In this document: in pieces, positions 37,246 to 45,806 of the stretch
Position numbering within the stretch: position 1 is the first letter of the stretch
Layout: each line of letters begins with the position of its first letter
The notes under the pieces: model-generated
What the model saw: only the letters and a program-made list of their open reading frames with translations
What the model was told of the DNA's origin: nothing
Database searches by the model: none
Assembly: GCF_001883705.2 (NCBI RefSeq)
Contig: NZ_MDEQ02000013.1
Coordinates: 186,001 to 250,000 of the forward strand
Length of the DNA stretch: 64,000 nucleotides
Source: Burkholderia catarinensis
GTDB taxonomy: Bacteria; Pseudomonadota; Gammaproteobacteria; Burkholderiales; Burkholderiaceae
Direction of reading: 5' to 3'
Translations under genes and position numbers: made by a program

Positions 37246-38034
37246 ATGAGGCCGTGGACGATGCGGCTCGCCACCGTATTGCCGTGGGTCCTGGCGGGCG
37301 GGCTCGCGACGGCGGTGACGCTCGTCGCGCTCGCGCCGGCCGCGTGGATCGCGCCGCAGTTCGCGCGCGCGACCGGCGGGCACCTGAATCTCGTCGATCC
37401 GGAAGGGTCGCTGTGGCACGGTTCGGGCACGCTGATGCTCGCGCCGGGCGCCGACCAGAGCGCGGCGACGCTGCTGCCGGGCCGGGTCGAATGGGCCACG
37501 CGCTTCTGGCCGCTCTTGACCGGGCGCGTGCAGATGCGCATGCGGCAGACCGAGGCGATGCCCGATGCCGTCACGCTCGATGCGACGTGGCGCGGCGCGG
37601 TGCTGTCGGCGGGCACGATGGCCGTGCCCGCGTCGCTGCTCGCGGGGCTCGGCACGCCGTTCAACACGCTCGACCTGCAGGGTGACGTGCGGCTCGGCTG
37701 GAGCGACTGGCGCCTGTTCGGCAACAACGCGTTCGGCCAGTTGACGGTGACGATCGACTCGATGAGTTCGCGCGTGTCGCGCGTGAAGCCGCTCGGTTCT
37801 TACCGCGCGGTGCTGCAGGCGAAGGGGGCCGGCGCCGATCTCGACCTGTCGACGACTCAGGGCCCGCTGTTCCTCGACGGGCACGGCAACTTCGGCGCCG
37901 GCCAGGGATCGTTCCGCGGCACCGCGCATGCGGCGCCCGAGCAGCAGGCGAACCTCGCGGGGCTGCTGAACCTGCTCGGCCACCCGATCGGGAACAACGA
38001 GGTTTCGCTGATCTTCGGCGACGCGCAGCGCTGA
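37246..38034 (+). CDS. gspN: Type II secretion protein GspN
   Basis: 262-residue GspN: an N-terminal membrane anchor (VLPWVLAGGLATAVTLVALA) followed by a periplasmic domain with the family sequences GHLNLVDPEGSLWHGSGTL and FGQLTVTIDSMSSRVSRV, and a C-terminal LAGLLNLLGHPIGNNEVSL. GspN is dispensable in several systems and missing from many. The start at 37246 is preferred to a GTG at 37219. It closes the gsp cluster. Confidence 0.9.
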   Translation: MRPWTMRLATVLPWVLAGGLATAVTLVALAPAAWIAPQFARATGGHLNLVDPEGSLWHGSGTLMLAPGADQSAATLLPGRVEWATRFWPLLTGRVQMRMRQTEAMPDAVTLDATWRGAVLSAGTMAVPASLLAGLGTPFNTLDLQGDVRLGWSDWRLFGNNAFGQLTVTIDSMSSRVSRVKPLGSYRAVLQAKGAGADLDLSTTQGPLFLDGHGNFGAGQGSFRGTAHAAPEQQANLAGLLNLLGHPIGNNEVSLIFGDAQR

Positions 38035-38170
38035 CGCGCGCGTCGCAGGAGAAACGTGCTGTCGGGTGGAATTAATTTCTTCCGATAGACGACTGATATT
38101 GCCGGGAGAGAGGCAATGCACCAAAAAATTCCTCGCCGCTGAGAGCGGGAGGTCAGGTAATGGAATGAAA

Positions 38171-38187
38171 GGCCGGCAAAGCCGGCC
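38171..38187 (-). terminator. Terminator of the small YjzC-like gene
   Basis: A stem GGCCGGC / GCCGGCC with a three-base loop lies ten bases after the stop of the small leftward gene. In the leftward direction it is followed by TTTCATT, a weak T-tract. Confidence 0.6.
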
Positions 38188-38196
38188 CCACGCAAC

Positions 38197-38355
38197 TTAC
38201 CTGTCGCCCGTTGGCGTTTTCAGAACCCAATGCGTTTCGCCGTTAGGGGTAGGAGGCATGATATTGCCGATACCGATGGAGCGAGTGTCATTCGGGTTTC
38301 CGACAGGATGCCACGTGCCGCCCTGTGGGCATTTTTCTCCGATATGCGCGATCAT
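38197..38355 (-). CDS. Small YjzC-like protein (52 residues)
   Basis: 52-residue protein beginning MIAHIGEKCPQGGTWHPVG and containing IGNIMPPTPNGETHWVLK. The pattern GExCPxSGxW...MPP...W resembles the tiny YjzC-type proteins, which have no known function. Evidence for a real gene is good: an AAGGAGA ribosome-binding site eight bases upstream, a near-consensus promoter 50 bases upstream, and a hairpin after the stop. It stands in AT-rich DNA unlike its neighbours, suggesting recent acquisition. Confidence 0.75.
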   Translation of the reverse strand: MIAHIGEKCPQGGTWHPVGNPNDTRSIGIGNIMPPTPNGETHWVLKTPTGDR

Positions 38356-38402
38356 TTTCGTATCTCCTTATTAATGACGGAATATGCATCATGGTGCTGA
38401 CG

Positions 38403-38438
38403 CAGCGAATTTATAAGGCACATCATTAATAATATCAA
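38403..38438 (-). promoter_or_regulatory. Strong sigma70-type promoter for the small YjzC-like gene
   Basis: On the minus strand TTGATA (38438-38433) and TATAAA (38415-38410) are spaced by exactly 17 bases. Transcription would begin near 38403, giving a leader of about 48 bases before the ATG at 38355. Confidence 0.75.
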
Positions 38439-38439
38439 T

Positions 38440-38463
38440 GATTTATTATTGAGATAATAAATC
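38440..38463. promoter_or_regulatory. Perfect palindrome upstream of the small-gene promoter
   Basis: The arms GATTTATTAT (38440-38449) and ATAATAAATC (38454-38463) are exact reverse complements around TGAG. The palindrome touches the upstream side of the -35 hexamer, so it is a candidate operator or upstream activating element. Confidence 0.5.
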
Positions 38464-38675
38464 GAGATAGAAAATCAACCTGAATATTGTTATTTATCAA
38501 AATCCGCATGTCCGTATTTAGGACGTTAACTAAATGTCTCGCTGTCCGCCATTTCGCTGAACGACATAGGTATGCAGTCGTTCAGCAAAAGGATTCGCGG
38601 TCCGCGTCGCCATTCCACTCAAGCGCAAACCAGCCGATTTGATAACCAAGGCGTCATGCGCGTGGCGCGCGATTT

Positions 38676-40211
38676 TCACTTCTGCGCGATCGGCGCGGCT
38701 ACCGCACTACTCGCGGGTATCGGTGCCGGCGCAGCCATGTCGCCGTTCTCGCGCGCCATGTCCGACGCATCCCAGCCGCCGCCGAGCGCCTTCACGAGCC
38801 CGACCGACGACACCATCCGCTGCCCGCCGATCGTCGCGAGCTTCTGCTGCGCGGTGAATGCGGTGGTCTGCGCGGTCAGCACGTTCAGGTAGGCGACCGT
38901 GCCGGCCTTGTACTGGTTCGTGACGATCGCGAGCGCGTGCTCGGCGCTGTCCACGGCCTGCCGCTGCACGTCGATTTCCTGCGCGAGGATGCGTTGCGAT
39001 GCGAGGTTGTCCTCGACGTCCTGGAACGCGGTGAGCACCGCGAGGCGATACGCGGCGACGTCCTGGTCGTAGGTCGCGCGCGCGGCGTCGGTCTGCGCGG
39101 CGCGCAGCCCCGCGTCGAACAGCGTGGCCGCGAGCTGCGGGCCGACCGTCCAGAAACGCGCCGGCAGCGTGAACAGCTGCGACCACACCGAGCTCTGGAC
39201 GCCGCCGGTGGCCGACAGCGTGAGCGTCGGGAAGAACGCGGCGATCGCGACGCCGATCTGCTCGTTCGCGGCGGCCGCGCGGCGCTCGGCCGCCGCGATG
39301 TCGGGCCGGCGTTCGAGTATCGCGGACGGTACGTCGACCGGCGTGATCGGCGGCTCGGCCGTGAGCGGGTTCGGCGGCAGCGAGAAGGTCGACGCCGGTT
39401 CGCCGATCAGCGTCGCGATCGCATGCTCGTACTGCGCGCGCGCGACGCCGTTGTCGATCGACGCCGCCTGCGCGCTTTGCAGTTGCGTCTGCGCCTGGAT
39501 CACGTCCGCGCGCGCGGCGACGCCCTGCGCGTACTGGTTCTGCGTGAGCGTCAGCGACCGTTCGTACGACTTCACGGTGTCGTCGAGCAGCTTTTGCAGC
39601 GCATCGGACGTGCGCAGCTGGAAATAGGTTTGCGCGAGCAGCGCTTGCTGCGACAGCCGCGCGTTCGCGAGATCGGCCGCGGCCGCCGCTTCGCCGGCGC
39701 GCTGCGCGCTGACGGTGCGGCTCACCTTGCCCCACAGGTCGGGCTCCCAGCTCGCGTCGAGGCCGACGCTGTAGCTGTTGTTGATCGATCCGGACGAACC
39801 GCTGCCGAAACTCGACGACGAGCCCGACGTGCGCGGCGTGCGGGCGCGCGAGCCCGATGCGGTCAGCCCGACGGTCGGGAAATACGCGGCGCGCGCCTCG
39901 GTGACGAGCGCGCGCGCCTGCCGGTACGCGGCCGCCGATTGCGCGATGGTCTGGTTCGATGCGTTGAGCTTGCCGATCAGCGCATCGAGCTGCGGATCGT
40001 TGTAGACCGTCCACCATGCGCCGCGGTCGGTGCGGTCGGCGGGCTGAGCGACCTTCCAGCCGGCCGGCGCTTCCTTGAACGCGGCGGGGATCGACGTGTC
40101 GGGCCGGTGATAGTCGGGCCCGACGGCGCAGCCGGCGAGCAGCACGGCCGTCGCAATGGCGACGGCGGCGCTCAGCGGGCGAAGGGCGCGCGGGAGGGGG
40201 GCGTACGGCAT
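38676..40211 (-). CDS. RND/MFS efflux outer-membrane factor lipoprotein (NodT family)
   Basis: 511-residue TolC-type outer-membrane channel of the NodT/OprM group. The signal peptide ends in the lipobox LLAGC, followed by the family opening AVGPDYHRPDTSIPAAFKEA. Two outer_membrane_efflux repeats follow (ASWEPDLWGKVSRTVSAQRA; LERRPDIAAAERRAAAANEQ). A Ser/Gly-rich insertion lies at residues 122-145. No membrane fusion protein or RND pump adjoins it; the nearest transporter is the EmrB-type gene on the other strand 1.4 kb away, with which it may work. Confidence 0.92.
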   Translation of the reverse strand: MPYAPLPRALRPLSAAVAIATAVLLAGCAVGPDYHRPDTSIPAAFKEAPAGWKVAQPADRTDRGAWWTVYNDPQLDALIGKLNASNQTIAQSAAAYRQARALVTEARAAYFPTVGLTASGSRARTPRTSGSSSSFGSGSSGSINNSYSVGLDASWEPDLWGKVSRTVSAQRAGEAAAAADLANARLSQQALLAQTYFQLRTSDALQKLLDDTVKSYERSLTLTQNQYAQGVAARADVIQAQTQLQSAQAASIDNGVARAQYEHAIATLIGEPASTFSLPPNPLTAEPPITPVDVPSAILERRPDIAAAERRAAAANEQIGVAIAAFFPTLTLSATGGVQSSVWSQLFTLPARFWTVGPQLAATLFDAGLRAAQTDAARATYDQDVAAYRLAVLTAFQDVEDNLASQRILAQEIDVQRQAVDSAEHALAIVTNQYKAGTVAYLNVLTAQTTAFTAQQKLATIGGQRMVSSVGLVKALGGGWDASDMARENGDMAAPAPIPASSAVAAPIAQK

Positions 40212-40464
40212 GGTGGTTTTCCTGTCTGGGCGCGACGGCCGGCGAGCGGGCGTCGCACGATGCGGTCGTCATGCCGCTGGCGGACAAATGGTAACTGACG
40301 GCTGGAGAGCTGCGCAGCCCCAAGGGTACGGCGCGCGGCGGCACGAATGTGTTACCGGCGCGGGCGGCCGGTTTACCGGCCATTACGGGGCGCTTGCGGG
40401 AAGATGGGCGTGCGACGCCGGCCGCGCGTGGCGCAATCGGAACAGGAGGAAGGCGGGAGCGGCG

Positions 40465-40758
40465 TCAGTGGCAGCGCACGGGCACCGGGACGGGTTCGGC
40501 GGCGGACCGCCATGTCGACGGCTCCGTCGCGGCCGGCCGGCTCGTGCCGCGTGCGCCGCCTTTCGCGTTGCGCTGCCGGCGATGATCGAACCATGCGAAC
40601 CCGAGCGCCGCGAGCGAGCCGCCCGGCACGACCAGCATCGTCACGTACAGCGCGATCTTCCAGCCGCGGTGCGGCCCGGAAAACACATGATGAGCGGTAT
40701 CGGTTAGGTTGCGGCGCAGCGCGCCGGCGGCATTTTTCAGGAACAGCATCGCGAACAT
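40465..40758 (-). CDS. Putative small membrane protein
   Basis: 97-residue protein starting MFAMLFLKNAAGALRRNLTD, with one clear membrane helix (WKIALYVTMLVVPGGSLAAL) and a basic, low-complexity C-terminus. The coding character up to residue 60 looks genuine; the tail is less convincing. It lies between the outer-membrane factor gene and the divergent marR gene. I do not recognise a family. A start three codons later (40749) is also possible. Confidence 0.55.
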   Translation of the reverse strand: MFAMLFLKNAAGALRRNLTDTAHHVFSGPHRGWKIALYVTMLVVPGGSLAALGFAWFDHRRQRNAKGGARGTSRPAATEPSTWRSAAEPVPVPVRCH

Positions 40759-40848
40759 CCTCGGGTACCCGGCAGCGCGGGCGAATCGGTCAGAACATCG
40801 TCTCCGGCAGTGCAACATGCACGTCGTAACTGGTTGCCTCAAATAATA

Positions 40849-40877
40849 TTGACTAAGCAATCATTTTTCAAGATACT
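40849..40877 (+). promoter_or_regulatory. Promoter of the marR-emrB unit
   Basis: TTGACT (40849-40854) and GATACT (40872-40877) with a 17-base spacing, upstream of the MarR gene. The imperfect inverted repeat ATTG-N6-CAAT (40848-40861) overlaps the -35 and is a plausible site for autoregulation by the MarR protein. Confidence 0.7.
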
Positions 40878-40923
40878 GGGCGCGTTTTAACCTGAAACGC
40901 ACTATTGCTGCGTGCGCAATCGC

Positions 40924-41409
40924 ATGACCGGCGGCCTCTACGATCCCGAGAACATCGCGCTGGAAACGAGCCTCGGCTATTACCTGTCGAAGGCGAGGCA
41001 GGCGCTCGTCGAGCGGATGGACCGCGCGCTCGAGCCGCTCGACCTCACCGCGCAGCAGATCGGCGTGATCCTGCTGCTGTCGCGCGGCTATGCGCGCACG
41101 CCGTTCGAGCTGTCCCGCAAGATGTCGTACGACAGCGGTTCGATGACGCGGATGCTCGACCGGCTCGAACGCAAGGGGCTGGTCGCGCGCTCGCGCAGCG
41201 AGCAGGACCGCCGGATGATCGAGCTGACGCTGACCGAGCGCGGCGTCGATGCGGCCCGCGCGCTGCCGTCGCTGGTCGCGACCGTGCTCAACGCGCAGCT
41301 CGACGGTTTCTCGGCCGACGAGCTCGCGACGCTCACCGGCCTGCTCCAGCGCTTCATCGCCAACGGGCCCGGCACGACCGGTTGCCCGAAGCCCGACGAA
41401 GCCGACTGA
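40924..41409 (+). CDS. MarR-family regulator of the EmrB-type pump
   Basis: 161-residue MarR/EmrR-type repressor: SLGYYLSKARQALVERMDRA, the helix-turn-helix ARTPFELSRKMSYDSGSMTR and the wing MLDRLERKGLVARSRSEQDR. A GTG at 40912 would add four residues. It lies 180 bases upstream of the EmrB-type pump gene on the same strand, the usual arrangement of an efflux pump with its ligand-sensing repressor; the gap has another AT-rich motif (TTAAGCATTCGTTTA) that may be a second operator. Confidence 0.9.
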   Translation: MTGGLYDPENIALETSLGYYLSKARQALVERMDRALEPLDLTAQQIGVILLLSRGYARTPFELSRKMSYDSGSMTRMLDRLERKGLVARSRSEQDRRMIELTLTERGVDAARALPSLVATVLNAQLDGFSADELATLTGLLQRFIANGPGTTGCPKPDEAD

Positions 41410-41589
41410 TGATGCGCGCGGCGGCCCCATGTCTAGGTTAAGCATTCGTTTATTTATCTGTCTGGGCAGAAGATGACAGGACACATGCTCCGCTTTTCCC
41501 CTGATCCATTCCACCCGGCCGGGCTGCGCCGTGTCGCGCCCCCGTGCGTTGTGCCGGCGCGTCGCGCGCGCCGCGTCTAGGAGATTCCG

Positions 41590-43152
41590 ATGTCCGCCAC
41601 CACGGCATCCGCCGCCTCCCCCGCCGCTTCACCCGCGCCGTTGACCGGCGGGGCGCTCGCGCTGCTCACCGTCGGGCTCGCGCTCGGCACCTTCATGGAG
41701 GTGCTCGACACGTCGATCGCGAACGTCGCGGTGCCGACCATCTCGGGCAGCCTCGGCGTCGCGACGAGCGAAGGCACCTGGGTGATCTCGTCATACTCGG
41801 TCGCGTCCGCGATCGCGGTGCCGCTCACCGGCTGGCTCGCGCGGCGCGTCGGCGAGGTGCGCCTCTTCACGCTGTCGGTGCTCGCGTTCACGATCGCGTC
41901 GGCGCTGTGCGGCCTCGCGACCAACTTCGAGACGCTGATCGCGTTCCGGCTGCTGCAGGGGCTCGTGTCGGGGCCGATGGTGCCGCTGTCGCAGACGATC
42001 CTGATGCGCAGCTACCCGCCCGCGAAGCGCGGGCTCGCGCTCGGGCTATGGGCGATGACGGTGATCGTCGCGCCGATCTTCGGCCCGTTGCTGGGCGGCT
42101 GGATCAGCGACAACTACACGTGGCCGTGGATCTTCTACATCAACCTGCCGATCGGCATCTTCTCGGCGGCCTGCGCGTACTTCCTGCTGCGCGGCCGCGA
42201 AACGAAGACGTCGAAGCAGCGGATCGACGCGATCGGCCTCGCGCTGCTCGTGATCGGCGTGTCGTGCCTGCAGATGATGCTCGACCTCGGCAAGGACCGC
42301 GACTGGTTCAACTCGTCGTTCATCGTCGCGCTCGCGCTGATCGCGGTCGTGTCGCTCGCGTTCATGCTCGTGTGGGAGGCGACCGAGAAGGAGCCGGTGG
42401 TCGACCTGTCGCTCTTCAAGGATCGCAACTTCGCGCTCGGCGCGCTGATCATCTCGTTCGGCTTCATGGCGTTCTTCGGCTCGGTCGTGATCTTCCCGCT
42501 GTGGCTGCAGACGGTGATGGGCTACACGGCCGGCAAGGCCGGCCTCGCGACCGCGCCGGTCGGGCTGCTCGCGCTGGTGCTGTCGCCGCTGATCGGCCGC
42601 AACATGCACCGGCTCGACCTGCGGATGGTCGCGAGCTTCGCGTTCATCGTGTTCGCGGGCGTGTCGATCTGGAACTCGACGTTCACGCTCGACGTGCCGT
42701 TCAGCCACGTGATCCTGCCGCGGCTCGTGCAGGGGATCGGCGTCGCGTGCTTCTTCGTGCCGATGACGACGATCACGCTGTCGAGCATCTCCGACGAGCG
42801 GCTCGCGAGCGCGTCCGGGCTGTCGAACTTCCTGCGCACGCTGTCCGGCGCGATCGGCACCGCGGCCAGCTCGACGTTCTGGGAGAACGACGCGATCTAC
42901 CACCATGCGCGGCTGTCGGAATCGGTGAGCGTGTATGCGCAGAGCACGACCGACTACCAGGGCGCGCTGGCGCAGCTCGGCATCGTCGGCCAGACGGCCA
43001 ACGCGCAGCTCAACCAGCTCGTCACGCAGCAGGGCTTCATGATGGCGACCAACGACTTCTTCCTCCTGTCGGCGTTCATGTTCGGCGCGCTCGCGGTGCT
43101 CGTGTGGATCACGAAGCCGAAGAAGGGGGCGGGGCCGGCGATGGGGCATTGA
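41590..43152 (+). CDS. emrB: EmrB/QacA-type MFS drug efflux pump (DHA2 family)
   Basis: 520-residue transporter with about 14 membrane segments, of the DHA2 family. Motifs include the antiporter-like LDTSIANVAVPTISGSLGVA at the first helix, and RLLQGLVSGPMVPLSQTIL with the long DHA2 loop NQLVTQQGFMMATNDFFL near the end. It exports hydrophobic drugs by proton antiport, normally with an EmrA membrane fusion protein and a TolC-type channel. No EmrA gene occurs here; the channel may be the NodT-type gene at 38676. AGGAG precedes the start. Confidence 0.93.
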   Translation: MSATTASAASPAASPAPLTGGALALLTVGLALGTFMEVLDTSIANVAVPTISGSLGVATSEGTWVISSYSVASAIAVPLTGWLARRVGEVRLFTLSVLAFTIASALCGLATNFETLIAFRLLQGLVSGPMVPLSQTILMRSYPPAKRGLALGLWAMTVIVAPIFGPLLGGWISDNYTWPWIFYINLPIGIFSAACAYFLLRGRETKTSKQRIDAIGLALLVIGVSCLQMMLDLGKDRDWFNSSFIVALALIAVVSLAFMLVWEATEKEPVVDLSLFKDRNFALGALIISFGFMAFFGSVVIFPLWLQTVMGYTAGKAGLATAPVGLLALVLSPLIGRNMHRLDLRMVASFAFIVFAGVSIWNSTFTLDVPFSHVILPRLVQGIGVACFFVPMTTITLSSISDERLASASGLSNFLRTLSGAIGTAASSTFWENDAIYHHARLSESVSVYAQSTTDYQGALAQLGIVGQTANAQLNQLVTQQGFMMATNDFFLLSAFMFGALAVLVWITKPKKGAGPAMGH

Positions 43153-43238
43153 AGCCGGCAGGATGTTTGAATTCGACCGATTTTGGGGGGCGATGCAGAC
43201 TTACGACATGTGTGACGTAAAGACGAGCTTGTCGCGCG

Positions 43239-44165
43239 TCACTCCCGCGCCCGCAACCCGCCGAATGCGAGATCGTCGCCGGGCGCGACCGGCAGCGTCG
43301 CCCGCGCGACCTCGAGCCACGCGCGTGCCGCGTGCGACAGATACCCCTTCTTCAGCCAGCCGAGCGCGATCGCCCACGTGATTTCCGGCTCGACGATCGG
43401 CCGGCACGTGAACTGGCCCTCGTCGAGCCGCCGGCAATACGGCTCGGGCAGCAGCGCAATGCCGACGCCCGCATGCACGAGCGCGGCCATGAAATCCCAG
43501 TGGCCGCTGCGGCTCACGATCGACGGCGTGAAGCCGGCCTGCCGGCACGCATCGAGCACCGCGTCATGCAGCGCGAGGCTTTCCGCGTAGAACACGAACG
43601 ATTCGCGCGCGAGATCCGCGAGCGGCACGGTCGCCTGATCCTCCCAGCGCGACTCGCGCGGCGCGACGAGCCATAGCGGCGCGCGCACCATCGGCAGCCG
43701 CTCGAACGTGCCGGGATCGACCGGCTCCAGGAGTCCGCCAAGTTCCAGTTCGCCCGACGTCAGCGCGGCCTCGATCATCCGCGCGCCCTGCTCGAACAGC
43801 TTCAGCTCGATGTTCGGATAGCGCTGCTTGTACGCGGCGATGATCGGCGTGAACAGCGACCCGCCGAGCGGCGGGATGCCGATCGTCAGCTCGCCGCGAC
43901 CGAGCGTGCCGAGATCGTTCAGCTCCGACTGCAACTGCGCCTGTGCGGCGAGCACGTCCTGGCCGCGCTGGAACACGATCCGCCCCGCGTCGGTCAGCAC
44001 CATCTGCCGCCCGTCGCGCAGCAACAGCGGCGAACCGATCTCGTCCTCGAGCGCCTTCACCATCTTGCTGATGGTCGGCTGGGTCACGAACAGCTTGTCG
44101 GCCGCCGCGGTGAAGCTCTGCTGGCGGACCACCTCGACGAAGTACCGCAGCGCGCGCAATTCCAT
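43239..44165 (-). CDS. LysR-family regulator of the cidAB-like operon (CidR-like)
   Basis: 308-residue LysR regulator: helix-turn-helix MELRALRYFVEVVRQQSFTA then ADKLFVTQPTISKMVKALED, and an effector domain with LGRGELTIGIPPLGGSLFTP. It is divergent from cidA and cidB, the standard arrangement of CidR, which activates its operon in response to weak-acid stress in other bacteria; the regulatory ligand here is not known. The intergenic region contains several short palindromes. Confidence 0.9.
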   Translation of the reverse strand: MELRALRYFVEVVRQQSFTAAADKLFVTQPTISKMVKALEDEIGSPLLLRDGRQMVLTDAGRIVFQRGQDVLAAQAQLQSELNDLGTLGRGELTIGIPPLGGSLFTPIIAAYKQRYPNIELKLFEQGARMIEAALTSGELELGGLLEPVDPGTFERLPMVRAPLWLVAPRESRWEDQATVPLADLARESFVFYAESLALHDAVLDACRQAGFTPSIVSRSGHWDFMAALVHAGVGIALLPEPYCRRLDEGQFTCRPIVEPEITWAIALGWLKKGYLSHAARAWLEVARATLPVAPGDDLAFGGLRARE

Positions 44166-44215
44166 CGATGACTCCCCAAACTGGTGCGGCGATCAAAAAG
44201 TGAATTCCGAATTGG

Positions 44216-44270
44216 AATGACAAGGATAGAGACAAGTCATTTTATTTATGGTTAGGGGAAACCCTATACT
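44216..44270 (+). promoter_or_regulatory. cidAB promoter region with LysR-type operator candidates
   Basis: There are two inverted repeats: AATGAC-N14-GTCATT (44216-44241) and TAGGG-GAAA-CCCTA (44253-44266), the latter overlapping a good -10, TATACT (44265-44270). No clear -35 is present, which suits activator-dependent transcription by the divergent LysR protein. Confidence 0.5.
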
Positions 44271-44305
44271 CACACCATCAACGAAATATCTGTATGGAGC
44301 CCGCC

Positions 44306-44779
44306 ATGACCAAGCCGACCGCTGCTGCTGCCCGCCCCGCCGCTTCGGGCAACGTTGCGCACACGGGCCGGATCGTGCTGCAGGCCACGGCGCTCGGCGT
44401 GCTGTGGATGGCGGTCGACTGGGCCGTGCGCGCGGTCGGGCTGCCGGTGCCGTCCGGCGTGATCGGCCTCGCGGTGCTGCTCGTGCTGCTGTTCTCGGGC
44501 CGCGTCGCGCCCGCGTGGGTGAAGGACGGCGCGAACTGGCTGCTGTCCGACATGCTGCTGTTCTTCGTGCCGGCCGCCGTCGCGGCGGTCCAGTACGGCG
44601 GGCTGTTCCGCGAGGACGGCTGGCGCATCGCGCTGGTGATGCTCGCCGGCACCGCGTTCGTGATGGTCGCGGTGGCCGTCGCGGTCGACCTCGCCGCGAA
44701 GCTCGAACGCCGGCTCGCCGCGCAACGCGTGTTCGCCGAACGCCGCCGCGCGCGCCTCGCCACCGTGTCTGTCCACTGA
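44306..44779 (+). CDS. cidA: CidA/LrgA-family holin-like protein
   Basis: 157-residue membrane protein of the CidA/LrgA family, with four hydrophobic segments and the family core GLPVPSGVIGLAVLLVLLFS, and VKDGANWLLSDMLLFFVPAA. Such proteins are compared with holins and linked to cell death control and to export of overflow metabolites. The ATG at 44306 has GGAG at proper distance; an upstream ATG (44294) does not. It forms an operon with the following cidB-like gene (13-base gap). Confidence 0.85.
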   Translation: MTKPTAAAARPAASGNVAHTGRIVLQATALGVLWMAVDWAVRAVGLPVPSGVIGLAVLLVLLFSGRVAPAWVKDGANWLLSDMLLFFVPAAVAAVQYGGLFREDGWRIALVMLAGTAFVMVAVAVAVDLAAKLERRLAAQRVFAERRRARLATVSVH

Positions 44780-44792
44780 GCCGGGGCCCGCG

Positions 44793-45515
44793 ATGCATGC
44801 GCTGCTGTCGAACCTGTCCGCCGACCACGTGAATACCGCGATCTCCGTCGGCTGCTTCGTGCTGACGGTCGTGCTGTATTTCGCGTCGAAGCGGCTCTAT
44901 GCGTACAAGAAGACGCTGCTGTTCTCGCCGCTCGTGTTCGTGCCGGGCGTGCTGGTGCTGCTCGTCCTGCTGACCGGCATCCCGTATTCGGTCTACTTCC
45001 GCGACACGCGCTGGCTGATGTGGCTGCTCGGCCCGGCGACGATCGCGTTCGCGGTGCCGATCTACGAATATCGCGACCTGATCCGCCGCCACTGGCTGTC
45101 GCTGTCGGTCGGCGTCGCGGTCGGGATCGGCGCGGGCGTGTCCGGGTCGCTGCTGCTCGCGAAGCTGCTGCACCTGTCGCCCGAGCTGCAGCGCTCGCTG
45201 ATGACGCGCTCGGTGTCGACGCCGTTCGCGCTCGCCGTGTCGGACAAGATCCACGCGCCGAAGGATCTCACCGCGCTGTTCGTGATCGCGACCGGTATCT
45301 GCGGGATGCTGCTCGGCGAGATCGTGCTCGCGCTGGTGCCGATGCGCACGCGGCTCGCGCGCGGCGCGCTGTTCGGCGCGGCCGCCCACGGCGTGGGCAC
45401 CGCGAAGGCGCGCGAGATCGGCAACGAGGAAGGCGTCGTGTCGAGCCTCACGATGATGATCGCGGGCGTCGCGATGGTGCTGATCGCGCCGCTGCTGAGC
45501 CTGCTGCCGATCTGA
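44793..45515 (+). CDS. cidB: CidB/LrgB-family membrane protein
   Basis: 240-residue polytopic membrane protein of the LrgB/CidB family, partner of the CidA-like protein. Conserved stretches: WLLGPATIAFAVPIYEYRDL, the LMTRSVSTPFALAVSDKIHA region and the FGAAAHGVGTAKAREIGNEE signature, characteristic of this family. It closes the two-gene operon; fliL begins about 290 bases downstream and is probably transcribed separately. Confidence 0.92.
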   Translation: MHALLSNLSADHVNTAISVGCFVLTVVLYFASKRLYAYKKTLLFSPLVFVPGVLVLLVLLTGIPYSVYFRDTRWLMWLLGPATIAFAVPIYEYRDLIRRHWLSLSVGVAVGIGAGVSGSLLLAKLLHLSPELQRSLMTRSVSTPFALAVSDKIHAPKDLTALFVIATGICGMLLGEIVLALVPMRTRLARGALFGAAAHGVGTAKAREIGNEEGVVSSLTMMIAGVAMVLIAPLLSLLPI

Positions 45516-45806
45516 CGGTGCGGCCGGCAGCGCGCGGGGGCCGGCCCGGCGCGATCGCGTCTGCCGCCGCCGGCATGACCTGCCCCGCGCGGCGGGCGTG
45601 GTGCCGCCGCCTGTTCCCTTGCCGCCTTCCGGCCAGGCTCGCCCCGGCCGCCGGCGCGCCTTCCTTTTCTGTCTCCGCCACCCGGCATCGGGCCGCGCCG
45701 GCCGACCATCGGCTGAGATAGCCGCAAATCCCCCCTCTTTTCCGCCCATCGGGATTGGCCCGGATGCCGAACAATGCATGCTACGAGACATCACGCACGC
45801 ATTCAC

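Larger units (their letters stand above)
38356..38675. other. AT-rich intergenic islet
   Basis: 320 bases between the small gene and the outer-membrane factor gene. About 38380-38560 is strikingly AT-rich (well under 40% GC) in a genome near two-thirds GC. It holds the promoter of the small gene and a perfect palindrome. No other gene is supported. Confidence 0.7.

Noticed and set aside
38066-38374. A 102-codon rightward open frame in the AT-rich islet
   Set aside because: It lacks a ribosome-binding site and family features; the opposite strand carries the better supported 52-residue gene.
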